From Mycobacterium sp. SM1 (GTDB taxonomy: Bacteria > Actinomycetota > Actinomycetes > Mycobacteriales > Mycobacteriaceae), in contig NZ_JAFLNH010000001.1 in assembly GCF_018361265.1 (NCBI RefSeq), positions 1,550,001 through 1,614,000 of the forward strand: a stretch of 64,000 nucleotides of DNA. Direction: 5' to 3'. Below the pieces are notes generated by a model, which was not told where the DNA came from, did no database searches, and worked only from the letters and a program-made list of their open reading frames with translations. Numbering within the stretch: position 1 is the first letter of the stretch; every line of letters starts with the position of its first letter. The position numbers and the translations under genes were made by a program. Positions 27,351 to 35,790 of the stretch are shown here, piece by piece.

Positions 27351-30344
27351 GTGGCGGTGGTAGATGATCTGGGGTACTCCGGCCCGGACGCCGCCTCACC
27401 CAGGGAAGAGTTCGGTCGCCAGCCACCGCAGGATCTCGCGGCCGAGCAGTCGGTGCTGGGCGGGATGCTGCTGAGCAAGGACGCCATCGCCGACGTGCTG
27501 GAACGACTGCGGCCCGGCGACTTCTACCGGCCGGCCCATCAGAGCATCTATGACGCCATTTTGGACCTCTACGGGCGCGGAGAACCCGCTGACGCGGTGA
27601 CGGTCGCCGCGGAATTGGACCGTCGCGGGTTGCTACGCCGTATCGGCGGCGCGCCGTATCTGCACACCCTGATCTCGACGGTGCCGACGGCCGCCAATGC
27701 GGGCTACTACGCGGGCATCGTTGCCGAAAAGGCGATCCTGCGCCGGCTGGTGGAAGCGGGCACCCGGGTGGTGCAGTACGGCTACGCGGGGGCGGAAGGC
27801 TCCGATGTGGCGGAGCTGGTTGACCGCGCGCAGGCCGAGATCTACGACGTCACCGATCGGCGGCTTTCCGAAGACTTTGTCCCGCTCGAGGATCTGCTGC
27901 AGCCGACAATGGACGAGATCGACGCGATCGCCTCCGGCGGTGGTCTGGCACGCGGCGTGCCGACCGGTTTTCACGAGCTTGATGAGGTGACCAATGGCCT
28001 GCATCCGGGTCAGATGATCATCGTCGCGGCACGGCCCGGCGTGGGCAAGGCGCTCGCGCTGGACACCCCGCTGCCGACACCGGACGGTTGGACCACGATG
28101 GGTGACGTCGCGGTCGGAGACGAGTTGCTCGGCGCCGACGGCCGCCCCACGCGGGTGGTGGCCGCGACCGACATTATGCTGGGCCGGCCCTGCTATGAGA
28201 TCGAGTTCTCGGACGGCAGTGTCATCGTCGCCGACGCCAATCACCGGTGGCCAACGGGTTATGGCATCCGCCGCACGGCGGAGCTGCGTTGCGGGTTGGA
28301 CAGTATCGCCGCCGCAGGGTCGATCGGGCGGTACGACGGGCTGCGGTCGGCCGCGACCCTGATGGCCCCGGTGCTGCAACTGGACGCGGTGCGGCGGGTT
28401 CGCAGTGTGCCGGTGCGATGCGTGCAGGTGGACAACGGCGCGCACCTGTACCTGGCCGGGCGCGGGATGGTGCCGACGCACAACTCCACTTTGGGGCTGG
28501 ATTTTCTGCGGTCCTGTTCGATCAGGCACCGCATGGCCAGCGTGATTTTCTCACTGGAGATGAGCAAGTCTGAGATCGTGATGCGGCTGCTGTCAGCAGA
28601 AGCCAAAATCAAGCTCTCCGATATGCGTTCGGGGCGAATGAGCGATGACGACTGGACCCGGCTGGCGCGGCGAATGAGTGAAATCAGCGAGGCGCCACTA
28701 TATATCGACGACTCGCCTAACCTGACCATGATGGAGATCCGCGCCAAGGCACGGCGGCTGCGGCAGAAGGCGGGTCTGAAGCTGATCGTGGTGGACTACC
28801 TGCAGCTGATGACCTCCGGGAAGAAGTTCGAGTCACGCCAGGTAGAGGTGTCCGAATTCTCGAGGAACTTGAAGCTTTTGGCTAAAGAGCTTGATGTCCC
28901 GGTGGTGGCGATCAGTCAGCTCAACCGTGGTCCCGAGCAGCGCACCGACAAAAAGCCAATGCTGGCCGATCTACGGGAATCGGGCTGTCTTACCGCTGCG
29001 ACACGGATCCTACGAGCCGACACTGGTGCCGAGGTGACACTGGGTGAGCTACTGCGCACCGGTGAGCGTCCACTGGTGTGGACGCTGGACGCGCGGCTAC
29101 GGATGGTCGCACGGCCGATGACGAATGTGTTCCCCAGTGGCCGCAAAGAGGTGTTCCGGCTGCGGCTGGCCTCGGGGCGTGAAGTCGAGGCCACGGGCAA
29201 CCACCCGTTTATGGCGCGGCGGGGGTGGACGGCTTTGGAGCAACTCGAGATCGGCGACCGCATCGCCGTGCCGTGTCGAGTGCCGGAACCGGTCGGCGCC
29301 CAGCGGTTGGCGGATTCCGAGGTGGTCTCGCTGGCCCACATGATCGGTGGCGGATCATGCGTAGCGAACCGGCCGGACGGCGACGCAAGCGCCCACCAAG
29401 CCGGCCTGATGGCCATGACGAGCTCAGTGACACGTTTTGGCGTGCCCGCGGGCTTTGTCTCAGCGGGAGCACGGGTACCGCATCGGCGGTTCGCCTCGCA
29501 ATATCCGGTGGCGCGTCATGGGCGTAACGCCGACGCTGCCCGGCTGGCAGGGTCGCGTCTTTACGGGCCGCCACGCCACGAGAAGTCCATTCCACCGCAG
29601 GTTTTCAGCGCTCCGGATGATCAGGTGGCATTGTTCCTGCGCCATCTCTGGGCGGTGGCCGGCTCTGCGGCATGGGACCGTGAGAGTGGTGCGGCAAACA
29701 TCTTCTATACCTCGACGAGTCGGCGTTTGGTGAACGACGTGGCAGCGTTGTTGCTGCGAATGGGCGTGCTGGCGCGGATCAAGCAGGTGGGTACGGCCGG
29801 CCGCCGCGACTTGTGGGGTCTACACATCGACGATGCAGAGAGCCGCGCGACGTTTCTTCGCCGCATCGGTGCTACCGGGACGGCGGCCGTTGCGGCGCAG
29901 CAAGTGCCTATCAAACGCGATAGCGCTGCGCGGAGCGGCAACGTGGACGCGGTGCCCAACGCGGCGCAACGGCATGCGGCCGCTCCGGGACGAGGGCAGC
30001 GAACCGCTGCCTTGCCGCAAGATCGTGACAGTTATTCCTTGACCACAAACGACGTGCTCTGGGACCGGATCGTCGCGATAACGAGCCTAGGTGAGGTCGA
30101 TGTCTACGACGGAACCGTTAGTGGCACACACAATTTCATTGCTAACGGGATTTGCGCGCATAATAGCTTGGAGCAAGACTCGGATCTGGTCATCTTGCTG
30201 CACCGCCCGGACGCGTTCGAGCGCGACGACCCACGGGGCGGGGAAGCGGATTTGATTCTCGCAAAGCACCGCAACGGCCCGACCAAGACCGTCACGGTCG
30301 CCCACCAGTTGCACCTGTCGCGCTTCGCCAACATGGCGCGCTGA
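27351..30344 (+). CDS. dnaB: Replicative DNA helicase DnaB with two inteins
   Basis: A 997-residue precursor that should splice to a 459-residue replicative helicase, the hexamer that unwinds DNA at the fork. The extein N-domain starts with PPQDLAAEQSVLGGMLLSKD. The RecA-like core is split by the first intein directly in Walker A (ARPGVGK / STLGLDF), and by the second inside the conserved LADLRESG / SLEQDSDLVILLHRP segment. Both splice sites are followed by Ser. The GTG start has a strong Shine-Dalgarno. Neither half would function without splicing: one intein breaks the ATP-binding loop, the other a loop next to the DNA-binding region. It ends with HLSRFANMAR as usual in mycobacteria. Confidence 0.96.
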   Translation: MAVVDDLGYSGPDAASPREEFGRQPPQDLAAEQSVLGGMLLSKDAIADVLERLRPGDFYRPAHQSIYDAILDLYGRGEPADAVTVAAELDRRGLLRRIGGAPYLHTLISTVPTAANAGYYAGIVAEKAILRRLVEAGTRVVQYGYAGAEGSDVAELVDRAQAEIYDVTDRRLSEDFVPLEDLLQPTMDEIDAIASGGGLARGVPTGFHELDEVTNGLHPGQMIIVAARPGVGKALALDTPLPTPDGWTTMGDVAVGDELLGADGRPTRVVAATDIMLGRPCYEIEFSDGSVIVADANHRWPTGYGIRRTAELRCGLDSIAAAGSIGRYDGLRSAATLMAPVLQLDAVRRVRSVPVRCVQVDNGAHLYLAGRGMVPTHNSTLGLDFLRSCSIRHRMASVIFSLEMSKSEIVMRLLSAEAKIKLSDMRSGRMSDDDWTRLARRMSEISEAPLYIDDSPNLTMMEIRAKARRLRQKAGLKLIVVDYLQLMTSGKKFESRQVEVSEFSRNLKLLAKELDVPVVAISQLNRGPEQRTDKKPMLADLRESGCLTAATRILRADTGAEVTLGELLRTGERPLVWTLDARLRMVARPMTNVFPSGRKEVFRLRLASGREVEATGNHPFMARRGWTALEQLEIGDRIAVPCRVPEPVGAQRLADSEVVSLAHMIGGGSCVANRPDGDASAHQAGLMAMTSSVTRFGVPAGFVSAGARVPHRRFASQYPVARHGRNADAARLAGSRLYGPPRHEKSIPPQVFSAPDDQVALFLRHLWAVAGSAAWDRESGAANIFYTSTSRRLVNDVAALLLRMGVLARIKQVGTAGRRDLWGLHIDDAESRATFLRRIGATGTAAVAAQQVPIKRDSAARSGNVDAVPNAAQRHAAAPGRGQRTAALPQDRDSYSLTTNDVLWDRIVAITSLGEVDVYDGTVSGTHNFIANGICAHNSLEQDSDLVILLHRPDAFERDDPRGGEADLILAKHRNGPTKTVTVAHQLHLSRFANMAR
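28050..28484 (+). other. DnaB intein 1: 145-residue class 3 mini-intein at Walker A
   Basis: The intein spans residues 234-378 of the precursor and begins with Ala (ALALDTPLPTPDGW), not Cys or Ser. It carries the class 3 triad: Trp67 in NHRW, Cys124 in VPVRCVQV and Thr143 in VPTHN, ending His-Asn before Ser. Class 3 inteins start splicing at the block F Cys. There is no homing endonuclease. It interrupts GVGK/ST, the same place and length as the M. leprae DnaB intein as I recall it. Confidence 0.9.
28986..30164 (+). other. DnaB intein 2: 393-residue intein with decayed endonuclease domain
   Basis: Class 1 intein from Cys546 (CLTAATRILRADTGAEV) to the final His-Asn (GICAHN) before Ser. Splicing block B is EATGNHPFMARRGW and block F is VYDGTVSGTHNFIANGI, both intact. 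It sits where the M. tuberculosis DnaB intein sits. The LAGLIDADG endonuclease core is recognisable (LAHMIGGGSC; LFLRHLWAVAGSA) but the first motif has Gly where the catalytic Asp should be (precursor residue 667), and the second also lacks an acid. The endonuclease is therefore probably dead while splicing is kept. Confidence 0.9.
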
Positions 30345-30345
30345 G

Positions 30346-30362
30346 CGCCACGATCTGTGGCG
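30346..30362 (+). terminator. Small hairpin after dnaB
   Basis: CGCCAC-GATCT-GTGGCG is a 6-bp stem with a 5-nt loop, immediately after the dnaB stop. There is no U-run. It may contribute to termination. Confidence 0.3.
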
Positions 30363-30434
30363 GGCGTCGTCACTTGCCTAATCGGCGCCCGGCATCAATG
30401 ATCGGCTCGTCGCGGCAGCGAAGGAGTGCGATTC

Positions 30435-31208
30435 GTGCGTGGGCATCGCGTAGTCAACCGGTGGGAGCTGCGTTCCTGTGCCCGCCGGGGTCATGTCACC
30501 TACGCGCCGGATGATCCGCTGCTCGCCGCCCGGCTCAGCGGTGTCACCGGGTTGGGCGAGGTGTGGCGGTGCTTGCGCTGCGGTGAGTTCACTCTGGGTG
30601 ATCCACGCGGGCGCGGGCGTCCGGAAAACGCGCCGATGGTTTTGCGAGGCAAAGCTTTACGTCAAGCCATCATCGTGCGCGCGCTGGGGGTGGAGCGTTG
30701 CATCCGGGCGGTGCTGCTGGGGCTTGCGGCGTGGGCGGTGTGGACGTTTCGCGGCGCGCAGGGATCCATCCAAGCTGCTCTCGACCACACTCTCCCGCTG
30801 TTGCGCGCCAGCGGATTCAAGGTTGATCAGATGGCCGCGGTCCACGAGCTGGAAAAGGCCGTAGCCGCCAAACCCTCGACCCTGGGCCTGCTGACCTTTA
30901 TGTTGACCGCCTACGCCATGCTGGAGGTCGTCGAAGGTGTCGGGCTGTGGTTGTTGGCACGCTGGGGCGAATACTTTGCGGTGACGGCCACCGCCATTTT
31001 CCTGCCGTTGGAAGTGCACGACCTGGCGAAAGGCATCACCGTTACCCGGGCTGTGACATTTGGTATCAATGTGGCCGCCGTTGTCTATCTGGTGGTATCG
31101 AAACGGCTATTCGGGCTACGGGGTGGGCGCAAAGCCTACGACGACGAACGACGTGGTGAGCAGCTCATCGACGTCGAAAGCGCCGCCGCCAGGGCCGGGC
31201 GAGGGTGA
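30435..31208 (+). CDS. DUF2127 integral membrane protein
   Basis: A 257-residue membrane protein of the DUF2127 group. A soluble N-terminus has a Cys pair (RCLRCGEF) that could bind a metal. Four hydrophobic helices follow: around VERCIRAVLLGLAAWAVW, TLGLLTFMLTAYAMLEVVEG, GEYFAVTATAIFLPLEVHDL and ITVTRAVTFGINVAAVVYLV. YAMLEVVEGVGLWLL and EYFAV...PLEVHDL are family hallmarks. I chose the GTG at 30435 because AAGGAG (30420-30425) lies 9 nt before it; the GTG at 30426 is too close. The function is unknown. It lies 169 nt before the CHAD gene, same direction. Confidence 0.8.
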   Translation: MRGHRVVNRWELRSCARRGHVTYAPDDPLLAARLSGVTGLGEVWRCLRCGEFTLGDPRGRGRPENAPMVLRGKALRQAIIVRALGVERCIRAVLLGLAAWAVWTFRGAQGSIQAALDHTLPLLRASGFKVDQMAAVHELEKAVAAKPSTLGLLTFMLTAYAMLEVVEGVGLWLLARWGEYFAVTATAIFLPLEVHDLAKGITVTRAVTFGINVAAVVYLVVSKRLFGLRGGRKAYDDERRGEQLIDVESAAARAGRG

Positions 31209-31377
31209 CCGCGGCGTCATGGGCTGGCTACTGCGCGTGTTCCGCGGCACCGGCGGGGGTTGGCTGCCGGCACCCATCTGGCAGGACAATTAGGTAAATT
31301 CAGAGTTAACAAAAAGTGCCTATTATTTCCCACAGCGTGTCCCCGGAGCGGCCCGAAGCTCACACAGGAGGCCTCCC

Positions 31378-32880
31378 TTGGCCAGGTCATCGCGCACCTT
31401 CAGCACGCGCGACAGGGTTGCGCTGGACGCTCTCGCGGCGGCGTTGCAGCCGAGATTCGCCGTGACACCCGGGCCGGTGCGGGTGGTTGCGCAGACGTGG
31501 CTGGACACCTTCGATTGGCGGCTGCACGGCGCGGGGATTTCGCTCGAATACACCGACGATGGACCGCTGACCCTGCACCTGCCCGACGGGACCCAGCGGC
31601 AGTGCCCGCTGCCGGCGGGCAATTGGCCGATGCAGGTGCGTGATCTGCCTGCTGGGCCGCTGCGCGACGCGCTGGCACCGGTGGTGCAGCCGCGAGCGTT
31701 GGCGCCGGTCGTCACGGTGCGTCGCACTGTGCGGGAGAGCCCCGTGCGTAACGCCGACGGGAAGACCGTCGCCCGGCTTGTGATCGAAAGCGGCGACGAC
31801 GGCGTGACCCGGCTGCTGGTGCAGCCCCTGCGCGGGTACGACGGGGATGCCGATCAGATCGCCCGCCGGCTTGCTGACTTTGACGGACTCACCCCGGTGG
31901 CGACAACGCCATACGACGACGCACTGGCCCACGCGAGCCGCCAGCCCGGCGACTATGACAAGAACCCGACCGTGCCGTTGCGCCCGGACACCCCGGCACC
32001 GGTCGCCATCGCGAGCGTGCTGCGGCATTTCGCGGAGGCTATCGACGCCAACGTCGAGGGCGCGATCGCCGACGTCGACACCGAATTCCTGCATGATCTA
32101 CGGGTGGGGGTGCGGCGCACCCGTTCGATTCTCAAGCTCACCGGTGATGTGCTACCCGGTGATATGGCCGCACGGTTCGGGCCGGAATTCAAGTGGCTGG
32201 GCGATCTGACGACGAGGCTACGGGATTTCGACGTGTTCTTGCTCAAGCTGGGCGACCTGGCATCCGGATTGACGTCGCCCGATCCAGCCGATCTCGATCC
32301 CTTCCGGTCGTTTTTGGTGCGGCGGCGGGCTGCTGAGCGTCGTCGCCTGGTGCGCGGCCTGCGGTCGCGCCGCTTTGAAACGTTGATGCAGACCTGGCGG
32401 TCGGCGCTCGCGGAGGTGGCCGCCGGCACCGGTGCGGGGCAGCCAATCGCCGCATTGGCGCGGCAGCGCCTCAGGCAGGCGTTTCGGCGTGTCGCCAACC
32501 GCGGCAAGCGGATCACCGCCGAGTCGCCCAGCGAAGAGGTGCATGCGCTGCGCAAGCGGTGCAAGGAATTGCGCTACCTGCTGGAAGTGTTCCGGCCGCT
32601 GTGCGCGGAAACCGATTACCGCCATCTGGTCAAGGAACTCAAGGCGCTGCAGGACACGCTCGGTGAATTCCAGGACGGCGAGGTGCAGCGCCGCGCGGTT
32701 CGCGAGTTCGCCGCGGCGATGATGCAAGAAGGCGCCGCCCCACCCGAAACCGTCCTGGCGATGGGCGAGCTCGCGGCTCAGCTCGAGGCGCACCAGCTGC
32801 AGGCGCGGGCAGAGCTGGTGGGTAAGCTGCGGCCGTTCTTAGCCGAAAAGGCCCGGGTGAAGACGCTGGTGCGCTCGTGA
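31378..32880 (+). CDS. CYTH-like/CHAD domain protein, possible polyphosphate binder
   Basis: A 500-residue two-domain protein. Residues 1-190 resemble a CYTH tunnel fold (TWLDTFDWRLHGAGISLEY fits the family's Y-DT...L...G..L stretch), but the N-terminal ExExK catalytic motif is missing, so triphosphatase activity is doubtful. Residues about 205-490 are a CHAD helical bundle with both repeats: EFLHDLRVGVRRTRSILKL near 237 and EEVHALRKRCKELRYLLEVF near 386, with the conserved His, Arg and Lys. CHAD domains bind polyphosphate and can localise to polyphosphate granules. The TTG start is preceded by AGGAGG (31366-31371). Its stop overlaps the ParA gene by 4 nt, so the two are coupled. Confidence 0.88.
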   Translation: MARSSRTFSTRDRVALDALAAALQPRFAVTPGPVRVVAQTWLDTFDWRLHGAGISLEYTDDGPLTLHLPDGTQRQCPLPAGNWPMQVRDLPAGPLRDALAPVVQPRALAPVVTVRRTVRESPVRNADGKTVARLVIESGDDGVTRLLVQPLRGYDGDADQIARRLADFDGLTPVATTPYDDALAHASRQPGDYDKNPTVPLRPDTPAPVAIASVLRHFAEAIDANVEGAIADVDTEFLHDLRVGVRRTRSILKLTGDVLPGDMAARFGPEFKWLGDLTTRLRDFDVFLLKLGDLASGLTSPDPADLDPFRSFLVRRRAAERRRLVRGLRSRRFETLMQTWRSALAEVAAGTGAGQPIAALARQRLRQAFRRVANRGKRITAESPSEEVHALRKRCKELRYLLEVFRPLCAETDYRHLVKELKALQDTLGEFQDGEVQRRAVREFAAAMMQEGAAPPETVLAMGELAAQLEAHQLQARAELVGKLRPFLAEKARVKTLVRS

Positions 32881-33620
32881 AGATCTACGCGACGTACAAC
32901 ATCAAAGGCGGGGTGGGTAAGACATCGGCCGCGGTCAACCTTGCTCATTTGGCCGCGCGCAACGGCCGTCACACGTTGCTGTGGGATCTGGATCCGCAGG
33001 CGGCGGCGACGTATCTGTTTCGGGTGCGGCCCAAGGTCAAAGGCGGCGCCAAAGCGCTGGTGCGGGGAACCCGATCGATCGATGACGCCATCAAGGCCAC
33101 CGATTTCGACCGGCTTGATGTGGTTCCCGCGGATTTCAGCTACCGCAACCTGGACCTACAGCTCGATGACGCCAAACGGCCCACCCGCCGGATTCACCAG
33201 CTGCTGCAGCCGCTGGCCGACGAATACGACGTGGTCTTTTTGGACTGCCCGCCGGGCATTTCGCTGCTCTCCGAGAACGTGCTGTATGCGGCCGACACCC
33301 TGCTGGTGCCGGTTATCCCGGCGACGCTGTCGGTGCGCACGCTCGATCAATTGGTGAGTTTCGTCGGCGACCTCGACCGGGGCCGCCCGCAGGTGTATGC
33401 GTTCTTTTCGATGGTGGACCGCCGTAAACGGCTGCACCAGGAGGTGATGCAGCAGCTGGCGGAGCGACCGAGGGTACTGACCACGGCGATTCCCGCGCTG
33501 TCGATCATCGAGCAGATGGCCGAGCGGCGGGCCCCCGTGACAGCGTTCGCCCCCCACAGCCCCGCGGCCCTGTGCTACCAAGCGCTGTGGAGCGAACTCA
33601 ACGGAACCAAAACGACCTGA
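32877..33620 (+). CDS. ParA/MinD-family ATPase coupled to the CHAD protein
   Basis: A 247-residue ParA-type ATPase. The deviant Walker A is KGGVGKT with signature Lys10 and Lys15; LLWDLDPQAAATYLF is the A' box; VVFLDCPPGISLLSE is Walker B. These define the positioning ATPases that dimerise with ATP and bind the nucleoid nonspecifically. There is no N-terminal DNA-binding domain and no parB gene nearby. The GTG start overlaps the CHAD stop by 4 nt. ParA proteins in such orphan pairs often move the cargo named by their partner, so a polyphosphate-granule cargo is the obvious hypothesis. This is an inference. Confidence 0.9.
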   Translation: MKIYATYNIKGGVGKTSAAVNLAHLAARNGRHTLLWDLDPQAAATYLFRVRPKVKGGAKALVRGTRSIDDAIKATDFDRLDVVPADFSYRNLDLQLDDAKRPTRRIHQLLQPLADEYDVVFLDCPPGISLLSENVLYAADTLLVPVIPATLSVRTLDQLVSFVGDLDRGRPQVYAFFSMVDRRKRLHQEVMQQLAERPRVLTTAIPALSIIEQMAERRAPVTAFAPHSPAALCYQALWSELNGTKTT

Positions 33621-33729
33621 AACCCGACGTGGTGGATCTGGCTCAGCAACCAAGAATGCTCGGGGTGCGTCGCGCTAGCCGGTCCGCCGCGGCGGCTCGA
33701 CGACGTCGCGTGTCGACGTGGTGACCCTA

Positions 33730-33735
33730 TACCGT
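33730..33735 (+). promoter_or_regulatory. -10 element, leaderless promoter of SnoaL gene
   Basis: TACCGT ends 7 nt before the ATG at 33743. No ribosome binding site is visible, which suggests a leaderless transcript. Confidence 0.45.
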
Positions 33736-33742
33736 CACACCC

Positions 33743-34138
33743 ATGAGCATGAGTGTCTCCAAAGACCAGGTGCGCACCCTCATCGACGTTTACCTGCGGG
33801 CCTGGACCACCCAGGACCCGGATCTGATCACCGCCATCTTCACACCCACCGCCATCTATCACGAGCGTGTCTTGGCTGAGCCGATCCGCGGCCACGCCGG
33901 AATCCGCGCGTACTGGCAGACCAAAGTCGTCGCACAACAGGCCGATATTCAGGCCGAGCTCCTCAACCTCTACCTCGACGGCACTACCGCCATCGCCGAG
34001 TGGGAAGCGCGCTTCGACGACGTTGTCGAGGGCCACCGCAAGCTCATGCGCGAGGTCGCCATCATGGAACTCGACGGGGATCGGATCGCCAGCCTGCGCG
34101 AGTACTGGGCTTCCGAGTGCCTGGGCCCAGATCGGTGA
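33743..34138 (+). CDS. SnoaL/NTF2-like protein
   Basis: A 131-residue cone-shaped NTF2-fold protein. It begins with a helix (VRTLIDVYLRAWTTQDPDLI), then FTPTAIYHERVLAEPIRGHA and GIRAYWQTKVV, the usual SnoaL-like layout. Such proteins act as small cyclases, isomerases, hydrolases or binding proteins in secondary metabolism. It lies 62 nt before the aldehyde dehydrogenase gene in the same direction and may provide the ring- or substrate-handling step for the same pathway. The reaction cannot be read from sequence. Confidence 0.8.
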   Translation: MSMSVSKDQVRTLIDVYLRAWTTQDPDLITAIFTPTAIYHERVLAEPIRGHAGIRAYWQTKVVAQQADIQAELLNLYLDGTTAIAEWEARFDDVVEGHRKLMREVAIMELDGDRIASLREYWASECLGPDR

Positions 34139-34200
34139 CTCGCCCGCCGGGATCATCCGCTAGCCACCGTCGAGCGCCAAGCTGCCAGGAGAGCCGTTCG

Positions 34201-35607
34201 ATGAGCACGAGTTTCAGCGGCCCATCCCGCTCCGCGGGCGATGCTGTGATGCTCGACGCCCTGGGCCCGAACGGCAACTACCGCACCCGTAACCGAGAGA
34301 CCATCACAGACACCGCGGGGGTAGCCGTTGCTGAGCTGAGCATCGCGCCGCCGTTGTTTGTCACCCGCAGCATCGCGGCGCAACGCAATATCGCCCCGCT
34401 GCCGCTGGCCGAACGGCAACCCGCACTGGCGAAGGCAGCCGAAATCTTTGTCCAGGACCGGATCGCCGGACTGGATTTCGCGTCCTACGTCGTGTTGGCC
34501 AGCCGGGTGTCGGGGTTGCCGATCACGGTGACCCGGGCCGGCGCGCGGGGCGTTGCGGCCGCCCTGGGTCAGGCGTTGGATGCGGTGCGACGGGCCCGGC
34601 CGGCCGGATCGGTGTTCGACCGGCGCGACGAGCTCACCCGCGGTGGCAGCGGTGTGTGGGTGCGCCGGGGCGAGGTTTTCGCCGTGCATGCCTCGGGAAA
34701 CCATCCCGGCGTGCACGGCGAGTGGCCGCAGGCGATGGCGCTGGGATACCGGGTCGCGATCCGCCCATCCCGGCGGGAGCCGTTTACCGCGCATCGCCTC
34801 GTCACGGCCCTGCGGGAAGCCGGGTTCCGGCCCGCGGATGTGCTGTATCTGCCCACCGATTACACCGGCGCCGATGAAATCATCCGCGCTGCGGATGTGG
34901 GCATGGTCTTCGGCGGCCAGGACGTGGTCGACAAGTACGCCGCCGATCCGACCGTTTTCGTCAATGGCCCGGGCCGGTCGAAAATCCTGATCACCGCGGA
35001 ACACGACTGGCGCGACTACCTTGACCTCATCGTGGACTCCATCGGCAACCTGGGCGGAATGGCGTGCCAGAACACCACGGCCGTGCTGTACGAGGGTGAC
35101 GCGGCCCCTTTGGCGCGGGCTATCGCCGAGCGACTGGCCCGCATCCCTGCGCTACCGGCCAGCGACGAAAACGCCGTTCTGCCAACTCAGCCCATCACGC
35201 GGGCACGGGCGCTGGCCGACTACCTTGCCGCTAAAGCGGCGGGCTGCGTCCCGCTGCTGGGCGCTGATCACGTCGTCGCCGACCTCGGGGACGGCACCGC
35301 GGCGCTGCGCCCCGCGGTGCATCTGCTCAATACGCCCGATCCCGACAAGCTCAACGTCGAGTTGCCGTTTCCCTGCGTGTGGGTGAGCCCGTGGTCACGC
35401 GGTGACAGCCTTGCGCCGCTTCGGCATTCGTTGGTGATCACCGCGATCACTTCCGATGAGCCGCTGGTGGACGAGCTGCTGGCCGAACCGACGGTGAGCA
35501 ACCTCTACCGCGGCCCTCACCCCACCTACTACACGGCGCCGCAGCTGCCCCACGACGGCTATCTTGCCGAATTCCTCATGCGAAGCAAGGGATTCATCCG
35601 GGACTGA
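34201..35607 (+). CDS. Aldehyde dehydrogenase-fold reductase, EhpG-like
   Basis: A 468-residue aldehyde dehydrogenase-superfamily protein. The catalytic Cys is Cys289 in NLGGMACQNTTAV. An active-site glutamate is likely in LNVELPFPCVWVSP near residue 387. VFAVHASGNHPGVHGEWPQ and VAIRPSRREPFTAHRL form the nucleotide-binding part. The divergence from ordinary aldehyde dehydrogenases and the nearby EhpF-like ligase recall the EhpF/EhpG pair of griseoluteic acid synthesis, where a carboxylate is activated and then reduced to an aldehyde. A reductase working on an acyl-AMP or thioester is therefore the best guess. The ATG at 34201 was chosen over the upstream open frame, which overlaps the SnoaL gene. 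Confidence 0.78.
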   Translation: MSTSFSGPSRSAGDAVMLDALGPNGNYRTRNRETITDTAGVAVAELSIAPPLFVTRSIAAQRNIAPLPLAERQPALAKAAEIFVQDRIAGLDFASYVVLASRVSGLPITVTRAGARGVAAALGQALDAVRRARPAGSVFDRRDELTRGGSGVWVRRGEVFAVHASGNHPGVHGEWPQAMALGYRVAIRPSRREPFTAHRLVTALREAGFRPADVLYLPTDYTGADEIIRAADVGMVFGGQDVVDKYAADPTVFVNGPGRSKILITAEHDWRDYLDLIVDSIGNLGGMACQNTTAVLYEGDAAPLARAIAERLARIPALPASDENAVLPTQPITRARALADYLAAKAAGCVPLLGADHVVADLGDGTAALRPAVHLLNTPDPDKLNVELPFPCVWVSPWSRGDSLAPLRHSLVITAITSDEPLVDELLAEPTVSNLYRGPHPTYYTAPQLPHDGYLAEFLMRSKGFIRD

Positions 35608-35790
35608 CACCCCCTGCCGGCACCGCTGCGAGACGTGCGGACCCCGCTGGCGGGCGGCCAATGACCGCCATGCCGCGAGGGTGGCACAAAATTCCACAAA
35701 TTCGGCGAGGCGACCTGTCAACGAGGTAGCCGGCGGGAAAGGGCATCTCGATGACTCGCAGCCGGGGTGATTCGCCGTGTCGCCGCGGTG

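Noticed and set aside
28050..28484. First dnaB insertion as an in-frame duplication or cloning artefact
   Set aside because: It has complete splicing motifs and a clean boundary at GK/S, so it is an intein.
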